The notes: generated by a model from the letters alone, not told the origin. DNA of 64,000 bases from Margaritispora aquatica (GCA_007644065.1 VJWN01000003.1:2046001-2110000); one strand, 5' to 3'; shown: positions 45,101 through 59,000, counted from the stretch's first letter. Numbers and translations: made by a program.

Positions 45101-48100
45101 CTCCATAACGCTTACGTCAAAGTGGAAGGATGCAAATTGAAGGTATTTGGATTCATCTGTCCAGTGTCCTGCGAAGAGACATGAGAATGCCAGCATGAAT
45201 TGCACTGTATTGTCATGAGTGATGAGACAACCCTTGGGTGTGCCTGTAGTTCCGCTCGTGTAAAGACAATATGACGTGTCTTCCGGAGTGATATCTCTGC
45301 TTAGTTTTGGCTCTTCACCCGAGCAGTTTTCTATTATGTCCGGCGAGTCAAATGCGATGACTTCTTTCTCCATGTAAGCCTTTAGACGTGCTGCAGGCTT
45401 CCCACGACTTAGGATCATTGTCGCATTGGAATCTTGAACGATGAATTTCGAGCGCTCATCTGGAGCGGTTGGGTCAAGAGCAACATATGCACAGCCAGCT
45501 TTCATGATGCCAATGATAGCAAAAGAGGCCTCTGCGCATTTATCGAAGCAAATCGCTATCATCTCACCCGGCTCGACACCTCGCTGAAGAAGAAAATTCG
45601 CAACTTTATTGCTCTCCTGGTCGAGTTCAAGATATGTCCACGTCTTGCTTTCGAAATTCCCGGGTTCAAGAGATGTCGCAAATTCCAATGCTATTCTGTC
45701 TGGCAACTGTTTCGCTCCCATAGTCACAACCTCGTGCAATAGTTTGACAGGGGCTGGCAAGATCTCCTCAAGCGCTGGGGTGACCGCGATCAGCTCGTGG
45801 CTTATCGTTGGAGCTACATCACAGGCATTTTGTGGTTCTCTGAGAGTATCAAGAAGTAATGCATCATACTGTCGGAGCAGAACCTCTGCATGTTCAGTAG
45901 GAATGACATCTTGCCTGAAAGTTAATCGCAAGATTACCTCGCCTGAGCTAGATGGTTGAACTTCCATTGAGACTGCATAGTCAACTGAAGCTTCCTCTTT
46001 GATGATTGTCCACGGTAACTTAATTTCGTCGCTCTCTGGTAACTTCTGATACGCAAACAAAGTATCAAAGATCTTGCCTTCGGGATATCCAGCCCATTTC
46101 TGAATGCTCGTGATTGGTGTGAACTGATGTTTGTGAAGTGCAGCATTGTGATCCATCGTCCTAGCCAATAATTCTGCGTTTGTACCAGACACATCACAAC
46201 GAACTGGGAGCGTTACAATGCTAGGAAATGACACTTTATCACCATCTTCGTGAACTGAACGACCAGAGAGCGTCATGCCAAATGTGGTCGACACCTCCCC
46301 AATATACGCAGAGAGTATTCGTGCCCATGCCGCTTGTGCAGCAGCTTGCATAGTAACTCCATTATTCCGACACTCTGCTTCCAGCTCTGACAAGCAGGAG
46401 TGCGAGAGGATCTCATGAACTGCGCTTGTCGTATCAGAAACTTGCAGAGGGGTAAGATCTGGAAATCGGTTGACTACAATCTTGTTTTGAGAACTCTTCC
46501 AGAATTCTTCTTTTTCTTCCTGTAGATTTTGACTACTTTGAAGTATTGCTCCAAGCAATAGGTTGGTTGATGGACGAGCAGGACTGGACTGAGCTGCAAG
46601 GATTTTCGCAACATCTATAAAAACCATTTGAATAGACTGAGCGTCATAGAGAGCATGATGCGCCGTGAAACACAATACATTTTTGCCATTCTGGCTGCAA
46701 TGTCTCAACTGCCATGGCTCTTCAAGCAGACTTTCCAGTTTAATTAACCCTTCGGTCGCTTCTGTGATGTCGGACCAGGGAAGCTCAACTGCTGCATTTC
46801 GATGAGTGACCATTGCGAAGGAGAGTGTTGGATCATCGACTGAAACGAAGCCAGTCCGGAGCATCTCGTGAGTTTCACAGACAGTCCTCCATGCACCCTT
46901 GAGAGCCTCAATTGACACATCTGGTTGAATCTCGAGCCAGATAGAGTTGATGTACTCTTGGCCACCTGAGTGGAGCGTGATTGCAAGCATACCTTGTTGT
47001 ACATACGTACAAGGTCTGATCGCTTCGATATTCTCAGAAGTGATACTATATTTCGCACATATAGCTTCACGGTACCTCGCATCGAAGCTCTCGAAGTCAA
47101 ACGCATCCTCCTCGATCTGAGTCTCCGGCTCCTTTGAAAGAAAGGCACCTAGCTGTGCGATGGAAGGACGTGCTAGGATATCACTCGCAGATACAGCATG
47201 TCCTTGCTTTCTGAGGCGAGCAGCAACCTGGACGATGCTAATGGAGTCGAGACCCAATCTGAAGATGCTTACTTCTCGTCCGATTTTCTCAGATGGGATA
47301 TCCGTGAACTGTGCAATGATATTTCTTAGTGCCATTTCCTCTCTAGACATGGTTTTGATATCCTTCTGGATGTCTTGTTTGACTCGATCGTTGTTCGATC
47401 GAGCATCGGCTTTCGCAATTATCTGCTCTTTCAGAGCAGGTGACAATAATTGCCGTCTAGCATTCTCCAAAGCATATTCTAACTTTTCTTGAATCAATTT
47501 TACAATACTATTGGCGTCCTTTTCCGTAAAATAAGACGTGTAGGAGTGTAAAATAATATCAAGGGTATCTTCGCTTCGATTTGGTACAATCTCGCAAACT
47601 AAAGGAAAGTCCATGGCGCCAGTATCTTTCGAAATAGACCAGATGGAAGAATCAAGCGGTCTAGAAGACTGCTGTAAAATGAAAAGGGTATCAAAAAGAC
47701 GTGAGCCATCAGGGCTAAACTTGGACTGAATTCGACGAAGTGGGGTAAATTGGTAAGGAAGCGAACTGGCGTTGAGATCCTGGAAATTTCGGAAAGCCTC
47801 CAAGTAAGAGAGCTTATCAGTATGGGATAGACGAACAGGTATTGTGTTGAAGCAAGGTGCGACGAGGCGCTCGATACCTTCGATTGTGTCAGTACGACCA
47901 CTGACAACATTACCGAAGCACACGTCTTGAGTGTCTTGCAATTCGGCTAGAACAGCAGACCAAACGGTATGGCACACAGCAAGTAAAGAGGAGCTATGTT
48001 TCTTGATATTTTCCTCGATCCACCTTAATGCTCTGGGCGATCTTCCAAAATATTGGCGACTTGAGCTTTGAGCCTGTCCTGCTTCGACAGTCAGCTGCTC

Positions 48101-51100
48101 AAACCTGCTCACTTGAAAACTCCGAAACATTGCTGCCCAGTACTCATCGCTTGATTTCATGTCGTATGAGACCATTGACTTCAAGAATGGTTCAAATGAT
48201 ACTGGCGATGAAAGTGACTGGCCTTTGTACAGTGTCTCGATCTCGTTGTATAAGACGGCCAAGGCAACTCCATCATACAGTGCATGGTGCATAGAGACCG
48301 TCAAACTCTTTGAGCCGAAAACAACGGTATAAGGAGGATCTAAATCATGGGGCTCTTGAGTCGAGGCGAGATTGAATTTCAAGTCATGTTTCTCCAAGAC
48401 GACCTGCACGAAAGGAAAGCGTGGAATCTCCGTGCTCACGAAGGAAGTTCGTAAGATCTCGTGTCGCTGAACCATTGTCTGCCAACACTCCTGAAGTTTC
48501 TCAACATCGCCAACAAGGTCAAAGGTGACTTGGTTATCATATACTTGTACTAATGACGACTGGCCGGCTGAGAGCATTGCCTCTTGAAGTGGGGTGCATG
48601 GATAAATTGCTTGAATGGCCCTCCCTATGTTGTCGAATTTCTCTTTGATTTCCCCTCGAAGAGATTCTTCGAAACCAAAATCAGACAACTCAAATGGCTC
48701 AGAAATCGAGGAGGGTTGCTCAGGTTGCCGAGATATAATTCTTGCCGCCAATCTAGTGACAGAAGAGTTCTTTAATATTTCCGAAATCTCTACCTTGAGC
48801 TCATAAGTCTCGCGAAGTGCTTTGGACAAGGAAATTGCAGAGATAGAATCAATCCCTAGATTGAAGAAAGATGACTCGGCTCGAATGCTTTCGATAGGCA
48901 TCTTAGTAATCATAGCTACAGCTTGTGCTATATCTTTCTCAATAGGAGAGAACGTTCGATCTTGTGAGGCATCGGTAGCTTGAGAAGCTAGGTTCAGGTA
49001 GTCGACATCAAGCTCAGTGAAGATTCTGGTCAGGGAACGTTTATCTATCTTTCCCTGTGTCGTAGACGGAAGCCGAGAAATTGGAATGAGTGCTGATGGT
49101 ATCATGTATGGCGGTAAATTTGATTCGAGGTCGTTGTACAACTTTGATATCATAGCCCGATCAGGCGTCAAGACAGTAACATTCAGAGAAGTATCGCCAG
49201 CCATAGCCCAGAAGGAGATCATTCTCTGCTCTCCATTGCTCCCATCAATTATCATTGTCACGCAGTCTCTTACTTTACTATTCTTGAGCAAGGCACTGTT
49301 AATTTCGCCGAGTTCAACACGTTGACCACGTATCTTGACTTGATCATCCTTGCGTCCTGTGAATGCCAGTGATCCATCCGAAAGCATTCGTCCAAAATCA
49401 CCACTCCGATATAATCGTCCAAATGTAGGATGCTCAATGATCTTCCCCTCTTCTTTACTCCTGTCAACATAGCCGCGAAACACTTGGGAGCCTCCAAAGA
49501 CAAATTCTCCTTCTCCACCAAGTGGGACAAGCGAGAAATCTGATCGAGGTGATAGTACAAATGCAGAAGTGTTCAGAAAAGGAGGACCAATGTTGTTGAT
49601 AGCATCATCGCTTGTAACTTGCGGCTTCACAGTACAAATATTTGTCGTTTCGCTTGGGCCATAACCTTGCCAAAGCATGTTGTCCTGCCAAAGATTCTTC
49701 ACTTTCTGCGTGACAGCTTCGCCTGCTGTGACGAGAAACTGTACACTTGGAACATTTTTCGGATCAACAAGTGACGCGACTGAGGGAGTCATGCTGAGAT
49801 GAGTTACACCAAACGACCGAATCGCGAGCTCCATGTCTCGAAAGAGAACATCTTTGATAGCTGAGCAGAGGCGCCCACCGATCCTCCATGTAAAGAAAAT
49901 CTCAAATACGGAAACATCGAATGCTTGTGAACATTGTTGTAACAATCGAGCATTCTTGTCTGCAGGATAAAGGTCTTCCAAGACATCCAGATTGCTCAGC
50001 AGGTTTCCTTGTGTGACCAGGACTCCCTTTGGAGTGCCAGTACTGCCAGATGTGTACACACAGTATGATATATGCTCTGATGAAGATCTTGGAGGAATGT
50101 TCTCGTGGGAAAACACCTCAAAGTCTACTTCGTCTACATATACCACATTCAAATCTGAAAATGATTTTAGCAGAGACCGAGATGAGGAATGCGCAAGTAC
50201 GATTCTAATCTTTGTTTCATCTAGAATGTGTCGAAGCCTGTTGAGAGGGGCTTCTGGGGTTTGTGGAAGGTATCCAGCACCAATCTTCGCAGTTGCAAGG
50301 ATAGTTGCATAGAGATCAATACACTTATCCATGCAAATGCAGACAAGCTCATCTGGTAGTACATTCTGCTCTAAGAGGTAAGCTCCAACTCGATTCGCAC
50401 GAGCATTGAGTTCCCAGTAAGAAACCTGCTCGCTGTTGCGATGTTCTTCATCAATTGACTGTGCAAAGTCGATGGCAACACGATGTGGATCTATCGAGGC
50501 AATTTCTTCGACCGGCGAGGAAAGTGTGTTGGATTTTAAAGATACCTCCGGCTTCTCGTTCTCAATGGATAACGCAGCAGGATTGAGACCCTCAAAGCAG
50601 GAGCCCAAAGGTGCAGAGGGTGATTCAATGATTGCTTTCACCACTTGCTCAAGCTGTTGGAGGTAGACCATCACTTGTTCTTCAGGCAGCAGAGATTGTT
50701 GGTAGTTGGCTTTCAGCTCAATGTTTTCTGTGGTCGGTGTTATTTCCACAGTCAAATTGAACTCTAGACTGTCGACAGTATCTACAAGGGAGACAAATTC
50801 TCGCCTGTACTCATAGCTGTGCAAAGTTTGCTGCCAAATCACGAGCGTGTCAAATAATCGTTGACCAGGGTGCGCTCCTGCTGCCAATTTGATATCTTTT
50901 AGAGGAAGAGTACTGTATTCTAGGTGCTTTCTATTGGTTGTATTGAGCTCTTTAACCAGTTGCCCAAGGGTTTCTATCGTCGAAGTGTCAATCCGTATTG
51001 GCAAAGTCGCTAAGCAAGGTCCAACTACGTCCTCAATGCCGGGAATAGACAGGGTTCTCCCGGAAAAGACAGTTCCAAAGCACAAGTCAGTTGAACCTAA

Positions 51101-53719
51101 GTATGCTCCCAAGACCAAACAATGCGCTGCTTGAAAGATTGTATGAGGGCTGACAGATAATTGTCTCGCAGCAGCTTCAATTAGAGGCGTGGAAAGCGAC
51201 GTCTTGATATTGAGGACAGCCAAATTTTGAGCCGGTCGTGCACTAGGATGAAAGTTTGGAAGTCTTCTGAATTCCAAGTTGTCTAAATGATCTTTCCAGT
51301 AGTCTTTAGAAGACCAAACATCATCATTGATGAGACCACTTCGATAAGCATCTACGACAAGCTTGAATGGGGGTCGATAAGACAGTGAGTCTCCCGTCAG
51401 TATCGTATTCAAATCATCAAGCAAAAGCTCAAGAGACCATGCATCATAGAGAGCATGATGAATGTGCACTAGAACTCGAGTACTCATATTACGTAGAGAT
51501 ATTTGGAGCCGGACTGGCCGATGTAGCGATATATCCTTGCCGTGATCGAAGTCGTAGTTGAACTGTTCTACTTCTTCAATGGAATTGCCATCAAAACTGG
51601 TCCAGACAACTTGCAGATACCCATCTGCTTCTTCTGATTCAACAAATCCAGTTCTCAGAATTGGATTATGATCTGCAAGAATGCTCAAGGACGAGATCAC
51701 CTGATCTACATCTGTGATGTTTGTGAGCTCGAGCTCTACCCAATTTCGGTACGCCTTTTCATCAATAGCAGTTTCGGCTAGCATCGCAGATTGCAAAGGG
51801 GTACAGGGCATCGTTGACTCAACATCCTTTGCATTGCCATTTAACACCGAGAGCAAGTCTACCATAGGAGCGTCAACTCTGTCTGATATTGGAGGGATAG
51901 ACATCGTTTTGCATTCTTCACAAAGTCGAGACAAAGAAGCCAGGGTTTCACTGTGTAACACAGACATTGTAGTGACATTATATCCTAAGGCACGTAGTCG
52001 GGTTGAAACTCTGATCGCCATTAAAGAATCGAGGCCAGCAGAAGCGAGCCGGATTGTGAATTGGAAGGGGCCAAGCACATCCTCTAGTACAGCTTTCACA
52101 GCCAGTTCTATCTCTGTCAACTGAATGGATTCATTTTCTCCTTCGATCTTTTTGTTTTCCTGATAATCCAAATTTAATTTTCGTTTGTCGATTTTGCCGG
52201 ATGGCATATATGGGAATTTTTGAAGAATGACAATGTCGCTTGGAACCATGTACTTTGGTAGCCAATTGGCACATGCTTCAATGATATCGCTCTCTTTCAC
52301 CCCTTGCTCTTTAACTAATGTGTAAACAACAAGAGAATTATCGACAACTGCAGCTGTGGCTGTCTTCACACCTGGATGCTTATAAACGGCATCCTCAACC
52401 TCACCAAGCTCAAGTCGTTGACCTCGAAGCTTAACTTGACCAGAGCTGATTCGGCCAAGAATCTCGATAGTGCCATTCTCAAGCTGTCTCGCTTTGTCGC
52501 CAGTTCTGTAGAAGTTTCTGCCTTCGAATTGCACAAATGCGACTTTGTTTTGATCTTCACGATTCAAATACCCTCGAGCAAGCTGTGGACCACCCAAGAC
52601 AAGCTCCCCAAGTTCACCAACGGGAACAAAGGTGAGATTTGCTGCATCTTCAACAGATGTACTGGGGTTTGCAATGAACGTGGAAACGTTGTCAAAGGGA
52701 ACTCCAATGTTTCCAGGCTTTGCATCAGCCTCCATTTCTGGGTATACTGTGCAATGAATCGCTGCCTCAGTGGGCCCATACATTCCGTATAATAAGTTCT
52801 TTTGGGTTTCTGATCCACCGAATTCTGCAACCACAGGTTTGGTGAGCATTTCCCCAATTGTGAGCAGCAGCTTTAATCCAGGTGCATGTGACCGTTTCTC
52901 GAGTAAAGACCCAGCAACTCCAGGAGTCAACTCAACAGCATCAATCTCTAACCGTGTAATTATGCCGGGAAGATCATCCATAAGCTGGGTTTTCTCGCAT
53001 CCGACCAGGGTCTTGCCTCGCTTCAGAGGAAAGAATATTTCGAACACCGAAACGTCAAAGGATGGTGCAGCAAATTGTAGAAATCTTTCAAAATTTGGAA
53101 GGAATAGTTCGTGTGCAAGTAGTGATTGTGAAGCCGCAAGATGGCTCACTCCCACTCCTTTTGGTGTGCCACTAGAGCCAGAGGTATACATCACGTATGC
53201 CAAATCTTCGGGCATCACTTCGCGTAGCAAATCCCATTTTACTTGATATGGCTGAGGATGAGGAAACTCTTCGACCAGAATGACCTCAGGGCCACTCTCC
53301 CAAGCAAACCTGTCCTTGAATTGTGAGGTAGTGATCACAAATTTTGCATTCACATCTTTGACATTGAATTTGAGACGTTCGGTTGGTGAATCCAGGTTCA
53401 GAGGACAAAACGCCCCACCCGAGTTGAGGATGGCGAGCTGAGCAATGTATAATCCAGGACATTGTGGGATCAATAGTGGAACAATGTGTTGCTGGCTACT
53501 TCGTGTATCGTTTTCCGGAAGATATTCGAGTATGTTAGAGACCAAAGGAGCGAAACATGACCGAAGCTCGCCATAGCTGTACTTTTGGCGATTCCCGTGG
53601 TCACTGAAATCTAGTGCACATGATTCGGCATGTTCATCCCAGGATATGAGATGATGCAAAAGCTGTGGTCCTTCAAGGACTCTTGGCGGATCGTTAAGGA
53701 TTGAAAGTTTTGTAGCCAT
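39110..53719 (-). CDS. sidC: Ferrichrome/ferricrocin-type siderophore NRPS
   Basis: Three exons: 53719-42791, 42742-39305 and 39305-side intron to 39241-39110 (introns 42743-42790 and 39242-39304), giving 4,832 residues; SidC proteins are about 4,800. Domain order with approximate core positions: A1 (TSGSSGTPKG, 177), T1 (LDSL, 563), C1 (HHALYDA, 753), A2 (TSGSTGTPKG, 1220), T2 (1620), C2 (HHALYDG, 1810), T3 (2158), C3 (HHALYDA, 2353), A3 (TSGTTGTPKG, 2820), T4 (3222), C4 (FHGLYDG, 3418), T5 (3761), C5 (SHALYDG, 3970), T6 (4320), C6 (HHVLYDG, 4520). There is no thioesterase; the terminal C domain is expected to cyclise. By family it joins three N5-acyl-N5-hydroxyornithines with Gly/Ser. Exon 1 starts at the first ATG (MATKLSIL). 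The frame is intact throughout. Confidence 0.93.
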
Positions 53720-55055
53720 GGTTGGCTTAGCAGTCAACGTCCCATGATCTTACAAGAATATAAAAAATTGAAAATAGCCCTGGATGAGATAAGTTTTCTG
53801 AGTTGTGGTGTTGATGATCATATATGATCTTCAATACACTGCAATGACTATGTATTTCTTATGAGACATTCCCGTGATTCAGAGAGGAAGATGAGCTAGT
53901 GGTGGTGATTATGAATACAGAGAATGTGAGTGGTTGTGTTTGTTTGGATCCTTCCGTGCCAGAGCAATAGAAGAACAGTAAGTTATGTCCTCGTGGTTCT
54001 GATTTCTTTTTCTTGTTAATCAGCCTCCAGCGACTCTGCCGCTACAACAATTGAAGCACAACATATACACTGTTGAGTCGAAAGACGACACGATTTGATA
54101 GCCTGTCGATAGCCAACGGCCCTCTCCCGGCGCTGACTTTTAGGCGCAAATCCCCTGCGCCCAGTGTCCAGAGGTGGTCCCTCTTCTCTTCAAGCGGGAG
54201 TGACGTACGGATATCGCGGCGAGCAAGGAACCCGGTGCAAATCAAAGATGGGGTGGGGTTGTCCTCCATGGCCACCCAAATGCTTTTAGTTGAGGCTCTC
54301 AAATAGCTGTCACTATTCCTCGACAAGCAGGCGAGATCTAGGCTAAGTAAGGAAATTGTATTGAAACTAGTGAACTCGTAATTCGTAACTTTCAATGAGA
54401 GTGTCTCGAGAGTTGACCATCGAACGTCGAACATCGAACGATATAGGTAAGCCACTTTGTGGCTGTTAACTTGACTTTTTCCAACAACCGGAAAACCCCA
54501 AATTCTGACTAATTTTGTCTCTCTTTCTTTAAAAGTCCGAGTTAAGGTTAGCGTCGGGTATTCATCGCCATAGAAATGAGTGAGACGAGATGTCACTTTC
54601 AGGTTGCACTTTCAGAAAAAACAAATATATATATACATATATTACCTTACGATTTTTAGAAAATTTGATTCATGTAGTACACGTAAGTGTATTTGCAAAT
54701 GAAATTCGAGCTGCATTCAGCCTGCTTTTATATAGGAGGGTGCTAACAATAGTTAAGTTGAGGACCATGAATACCTTTACCTATGCACGAAGTCCTTCTG
54801 GACACAAAGAACACACACCACCAGGAACGGGAAAGGCACCAATGTTCGGAACGGGCTCGGGGAAATCTTTCCCGAACCTCTCTTGATAGCCGAAAGGATT
54901 CAGAATCCAATTCTAGAATGCCATCCAAGCCAGCCCAACCCCAATCCTGACCCCCACCCAAAAAGCAGGCATGGGCTGCATGAGCTGCGTGGTGTGGACC
55001 GTGGCAGGGAAGATTCTTCATTATGGGATTGAAGATTGGAGAAGTCAGACTAATC

Positions 55056-55064
55056 TTATCAGAT
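55056..55064 (-). promoter_or_regulatory. SreA-type GATA site ATCTGATAA
   Basis: The plus strand reads TTATCAGAT, an exact reverse complement of ATCWGATAA, the recognition sequence reported for fungal iron repressors of the SreA/Urbs1 GATA family. It lies about 1.34 kb upstream of sidC and 1.0 kb upstream of the ABC start. Confidence 0.6.
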
Positions 55065-55209
55065 CATCAGGATGGTCACATCTTTTTCTCGACCCACAGT
55101 GGAAGAAATAATCTCACTCAATCCACTCGAGTCACTCTCCTTGATGCTTTTTTCACACCTCATGCTAAGCTCGAAGAAGGTTAAGCTGACCCAGTACATC
55201 GGCAAAACC

Positions 55210-55218
55210 ATCTGATAA
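55210..55218 (+). promoter_or_regulatory. SreA-type GATA site ATCTGATAA
   Basis: This is a second exact ATCWGATAA match, 146 bp from the first and in opposite orientation. A closely spaced pair in a divergent siderophore promoter fits iron repression of both flanking genes; binding is inferred. Confidence 0.6.
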
Positions 55219-56063
55219 CCTCCAAAGTTATCCACAGCCCAGCATTCACAATAAAGGATTAACTTCCACAGCCAGCCAGAGGACATCTTGGCCTGGCTAC
55301 GGGATAGCACTTCGCCGTCTTGCCATCTGATGGATGATAGGGGGTGAATCACGTGAGGAAGCAGTAGGTGAAAATAGATAGGATTGAAGAGTCTGAAGAG
55401 CATCTACCGCAGTAGAGAGCTCTATATATACAGATAGATCAGCACTTCATAAGGAATGCTCTCATATCATAAGGAATGCAGTGAGATTAAGAAGAGAATC
55501 AAAATAACCGAATATCATGCATAAAAGCACGTGACCTCTAACTGACACCATCCCCTTCAATTCTGCCATCAGCAGCTCAGGTAGTGGGCAATGATATCAT
55601 CTATTGCAGCATGTGTTGGTACAGAGAATGTCACTGTTGGCTTGCTATGGCACTTTTGTTCCAGCTGCTATATTACTCTTCGAAAGACGACGGGATATCC
55701 TTCATATGTCACAACCAGACGTTGCAGTGAACAAAAACTTGTGGTGGGCGATCTTCGTGCAGTTGCTCAGGGGCGATTTCCAATACCGATGCAAGCTAAT
55801 AATTTTGCACCATCTCTCACACCATCGCTGCAGTATGATGCTGGTATATTCTTAATCTCGATTTGAGATTCTTTGCTTGCTGAAAGAATCCGCCCAAACA
55901 TTACATTAGGTCCTATTATTGGCACCATTGACACAGGTAGTGCCTATTGTCATCAAATTTCAGAACTCATGTGTATCACAAGTTCAACATGAGTATGTGG
56001 TTAAATAATTGTCAATTAAAGTCCCTGTCGCTGGAGATAGACACCCAAAGAAGTACCAGAAAG

Positions 56064-59000
56064 ATGCTCAAACTGTCGTGGTTAATATCTGAGGATAATT
56101 CTTCGAACACCAACCCTTCATACTTTGCTCTCTTTCGAACTCTCAAAGACACACAGTCTTGGTGTATCCTTTCCTGTGGTGTAGTGCTAGCAATTGCTGC
56201 CGGAGCTCCTCTTCCGATCATAGGCGTGATATTTGCAAAAATCATTTATGTTTTCCCTCCTGCGGAGGATGAAGTTCAGCGCAGGATCAATGAATTGCTT
56301 AGTGTTGGTATGACAAATCGCTTTCGCCCAAGCATCACGATCTAATACACTATAGCCACAGCATATCTTTTCGTCACCTGGGGGTGGGCCTTTTGCTAAG
56401 GGACAATAGGTGTCAGAGTGTCTCGAGGACTACGGATTCAAATGGTTGAGCGAGCTCTTGGCCTTGATCAAACCTATTACGAGACCCAATGTCCAGATGC
56501 AAGTACATCAAAGTATCACTGAATGTAACTAACATGTGATAGATCACCAGTCGTTTGACAGTTGATGCACAGATAGTACAAGCAGGGACTGCTGAGAAAG
56601 TCGGGTTTTTCATCCAGTCTTGTAGCTACTTCGTGGTGTCTTTGTTGTCGGCTTTATTTTAAATGCACGCCTTACGGGCATTCTCATCGCAGCCATCATA
56701 CCGCCGATGGCTTTTTGGGTCTATACAAACAATTTTGTTCTGAATAAATTGTCTAAAAATGCCGCTGAAAACACAAGTTCTGCTGCTGCAGCAGCCGAGG
56801 ATGCAATTAGAGCTGTAGAGGTTGTTCAGGCATTTGATGCATTTGATGTTCTGACTGATAATCATCGCACGCATCTTTACCGTGCTATGAGATTTGGGAT
56901 GAAAAGAGCTTTCGTGAGTGCTCTGCTATTGGGCGCTGTATTTCTCATTGCGTGGGTTGCATGGCCATACATTAAGCAAATGCATTTGGTTGACTAGGAT
57001 TTACTTACGCAGCGAACGCGCTCGCTTTCTGGGAGGGTTCTCGTATTGTGAGGAATAGCAGTTCTTCTGGTGGTGCGGGCACGGTAAGTGCTCAAAGCGC
57101 CATCCTAAACCAGATACTCATCCATCTAGGTTTACGCAATTGTGTTTTTGATTCTTGACGCATCTTTTGTTATTGGTCAGGCTGGTCCATTTATACAATC
57201 TTTTCGTAATGCAGCATCAGCGGGAAGTCGGATACTCAATCTGATCAATTTTCCAGATATCCCTATAGATGTTTATTCCAGCGGAGGAACCAAAGCAAAT
57301 CCGGAGACTTTCGGGGCTGGAAAGGAGATATGCTTTCAAGATGTAAGCTTTGCTTACCCCGCAAGATCCACGGAAACTGTCTTGGATTCGTCTCGCTCAC
57401 CATCAAAATGGACACCTCCGTGGGATTGTTGGTGGCTCAGGAAGCGGAAAGTCCACAATTGCAGGTCTCTTGTTGCGGCTGTACGACCCGACCGAAGGTC
57501 AGATTATGGTTAATGGTCAAAATCTGTTGAAGTTCCATCTTTCCAGTCTACGCAAACAAATTGCTCTTGTTAATCAAGATCCCGCCGTATTTTCAGGCAC
57601 CATATATTCCAATATAAAACATGGTTATAATGGTCCAACCTTAGCTGAAGAGGAAATGAGGGATCTTTGCGTAGCAGCAGCCAAAGATGCGGATGCTTGG
57701 ACATATATTGAGGCTTTAGCTGAAGGTCTTGATACCTGGCTCGGAGAACCGTCAGGTACCAAGCTCTCTGGAGGTCAGAAGCAACGACTCTGTCTGGCAA
57801 GGGCACTTGTTGGAAATCCTACCATCTTGGTGCTAGATGAAGCGACAAATGCCCTGGATACCATTAGTGAAGCAGCAATCTTGTCGCGTTTAGGCACTTT
57901 AAGATCTGGAGCAAATCTGACGACAGTCATGATCGCCCATCGCTTAGCATCTGTCAGAGATACGGATAGTATTATCGTCATGGGAAACGGTAAAGTCAGC
58001 GAACAAGGAAATCATGAAACTTTGATGTCATACAATGATGGCATATATCGGAACCTGGTAGAAGCACAGCAAATCGATTCGAAAAATGTTTCTGATACCT
58101 CACTATCAAGTGGCTATGAGCTGACTTCGGTCAAGAGGGATGAAGAGGCTGAGAAGCAAGAGATTCTTTTACCGGCTGTGGAGCATGATCTCGAGACAGA
58201 TAGGTCCCACAACACAATTAAAATCCTTCAAAGATGTCTATTATTGAGTCGACTACGGGTGTTCTTCACCATTCTCGCATTGCTCGGTAGTCTTCTTACA
58301 GGAAGCTTGATACTAGGCGAATCAATCATATTCGGGCACTTGGACACGCTCATCAACAGCGCAGTACCAGTAGAGCGCATCGATTTCTTTTGTTTGATGT
58401 TTGTTGTAATATCTCTAGCCGCGTTGATTGGATATATTAATTCCGGATCTTGCTTTGGTCTCGTCTCCGAGCACTTGGTTATGCGAACTAGGGACATTTC
58501 ACTCCGAGCCGTACTCCATCAAGATAAGGAGTGGTTTCTTCAACCAGGAAGATCCGTCTCAAGTCTTACTTCGGTTATCAGCATGGATGCTGGACATCTC
58601 AGTGGTTTATCCGGAGTCATCATCGGTGCCATTGTCTCTGCATTGGTATCGGTGGTGGGAGGAGCCATCTTAGCACATATTATTGCTTGGCGGATTGCTA
58701 TTGTGTTATTTGCAACATCACCATTGGTTGTACTTGCTGGGTTCTTTCGATTACATGTACTCGCCAAAGTTGAGGAAAAAGGTCAACAAGCTTATACTGA
58801 AGCTGCTGCTTTGGCTGTCGAAGCATGCTCAAGCATTCGGACCGTAGCAGCGCTAAGTCTTGAGAGGCATGTATTGAAACGGTTTCATGCCGCTGTCGAC
58901 AAGAATGAGAAGCAGACTTTTAAGTACACGGCGTTTGGAAATCTGCTGCTTGCATTTGCGTTATCTGTCACGTAAGTGAACGCTCATTACCAATTGACTT

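Larger units (their letters stand above)
53720..56063. promoter_or_regulatory. Divergent sidC / ABC promoter region
   Basis: This 2.3 kb stretch lies between the NRPS and the broken ABC gene, which are divergently oriented. It holds two exact ATCTGATAA sites (55056-55064 and 55210-55218) and an AT-dinucleotide tract near 54627-54645. Short open pieces at 55590-55870 interleave in two frames and resemble no family I can name. No intact gene was seen. Confidence 0.45.

Noticed and set aside
54042..54596. 184-codon minus-strand frame between sidC and ABC
   Set aside because: No domain, no protein-like hydrophobic pattern, and no good start context. It may be chance.
55591..55866. Two overlapping plus-strand frames upstream of the ABC gene
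   Set aside because: The frames interleave and neither matches a family I know. They could be remnants, but evidence is too thin to call.
56341..56420. Intron that would remove the TAA at 56397
   Set aside because: The only GT-AG pair around the stop would be under 35 nt and has no branch site.
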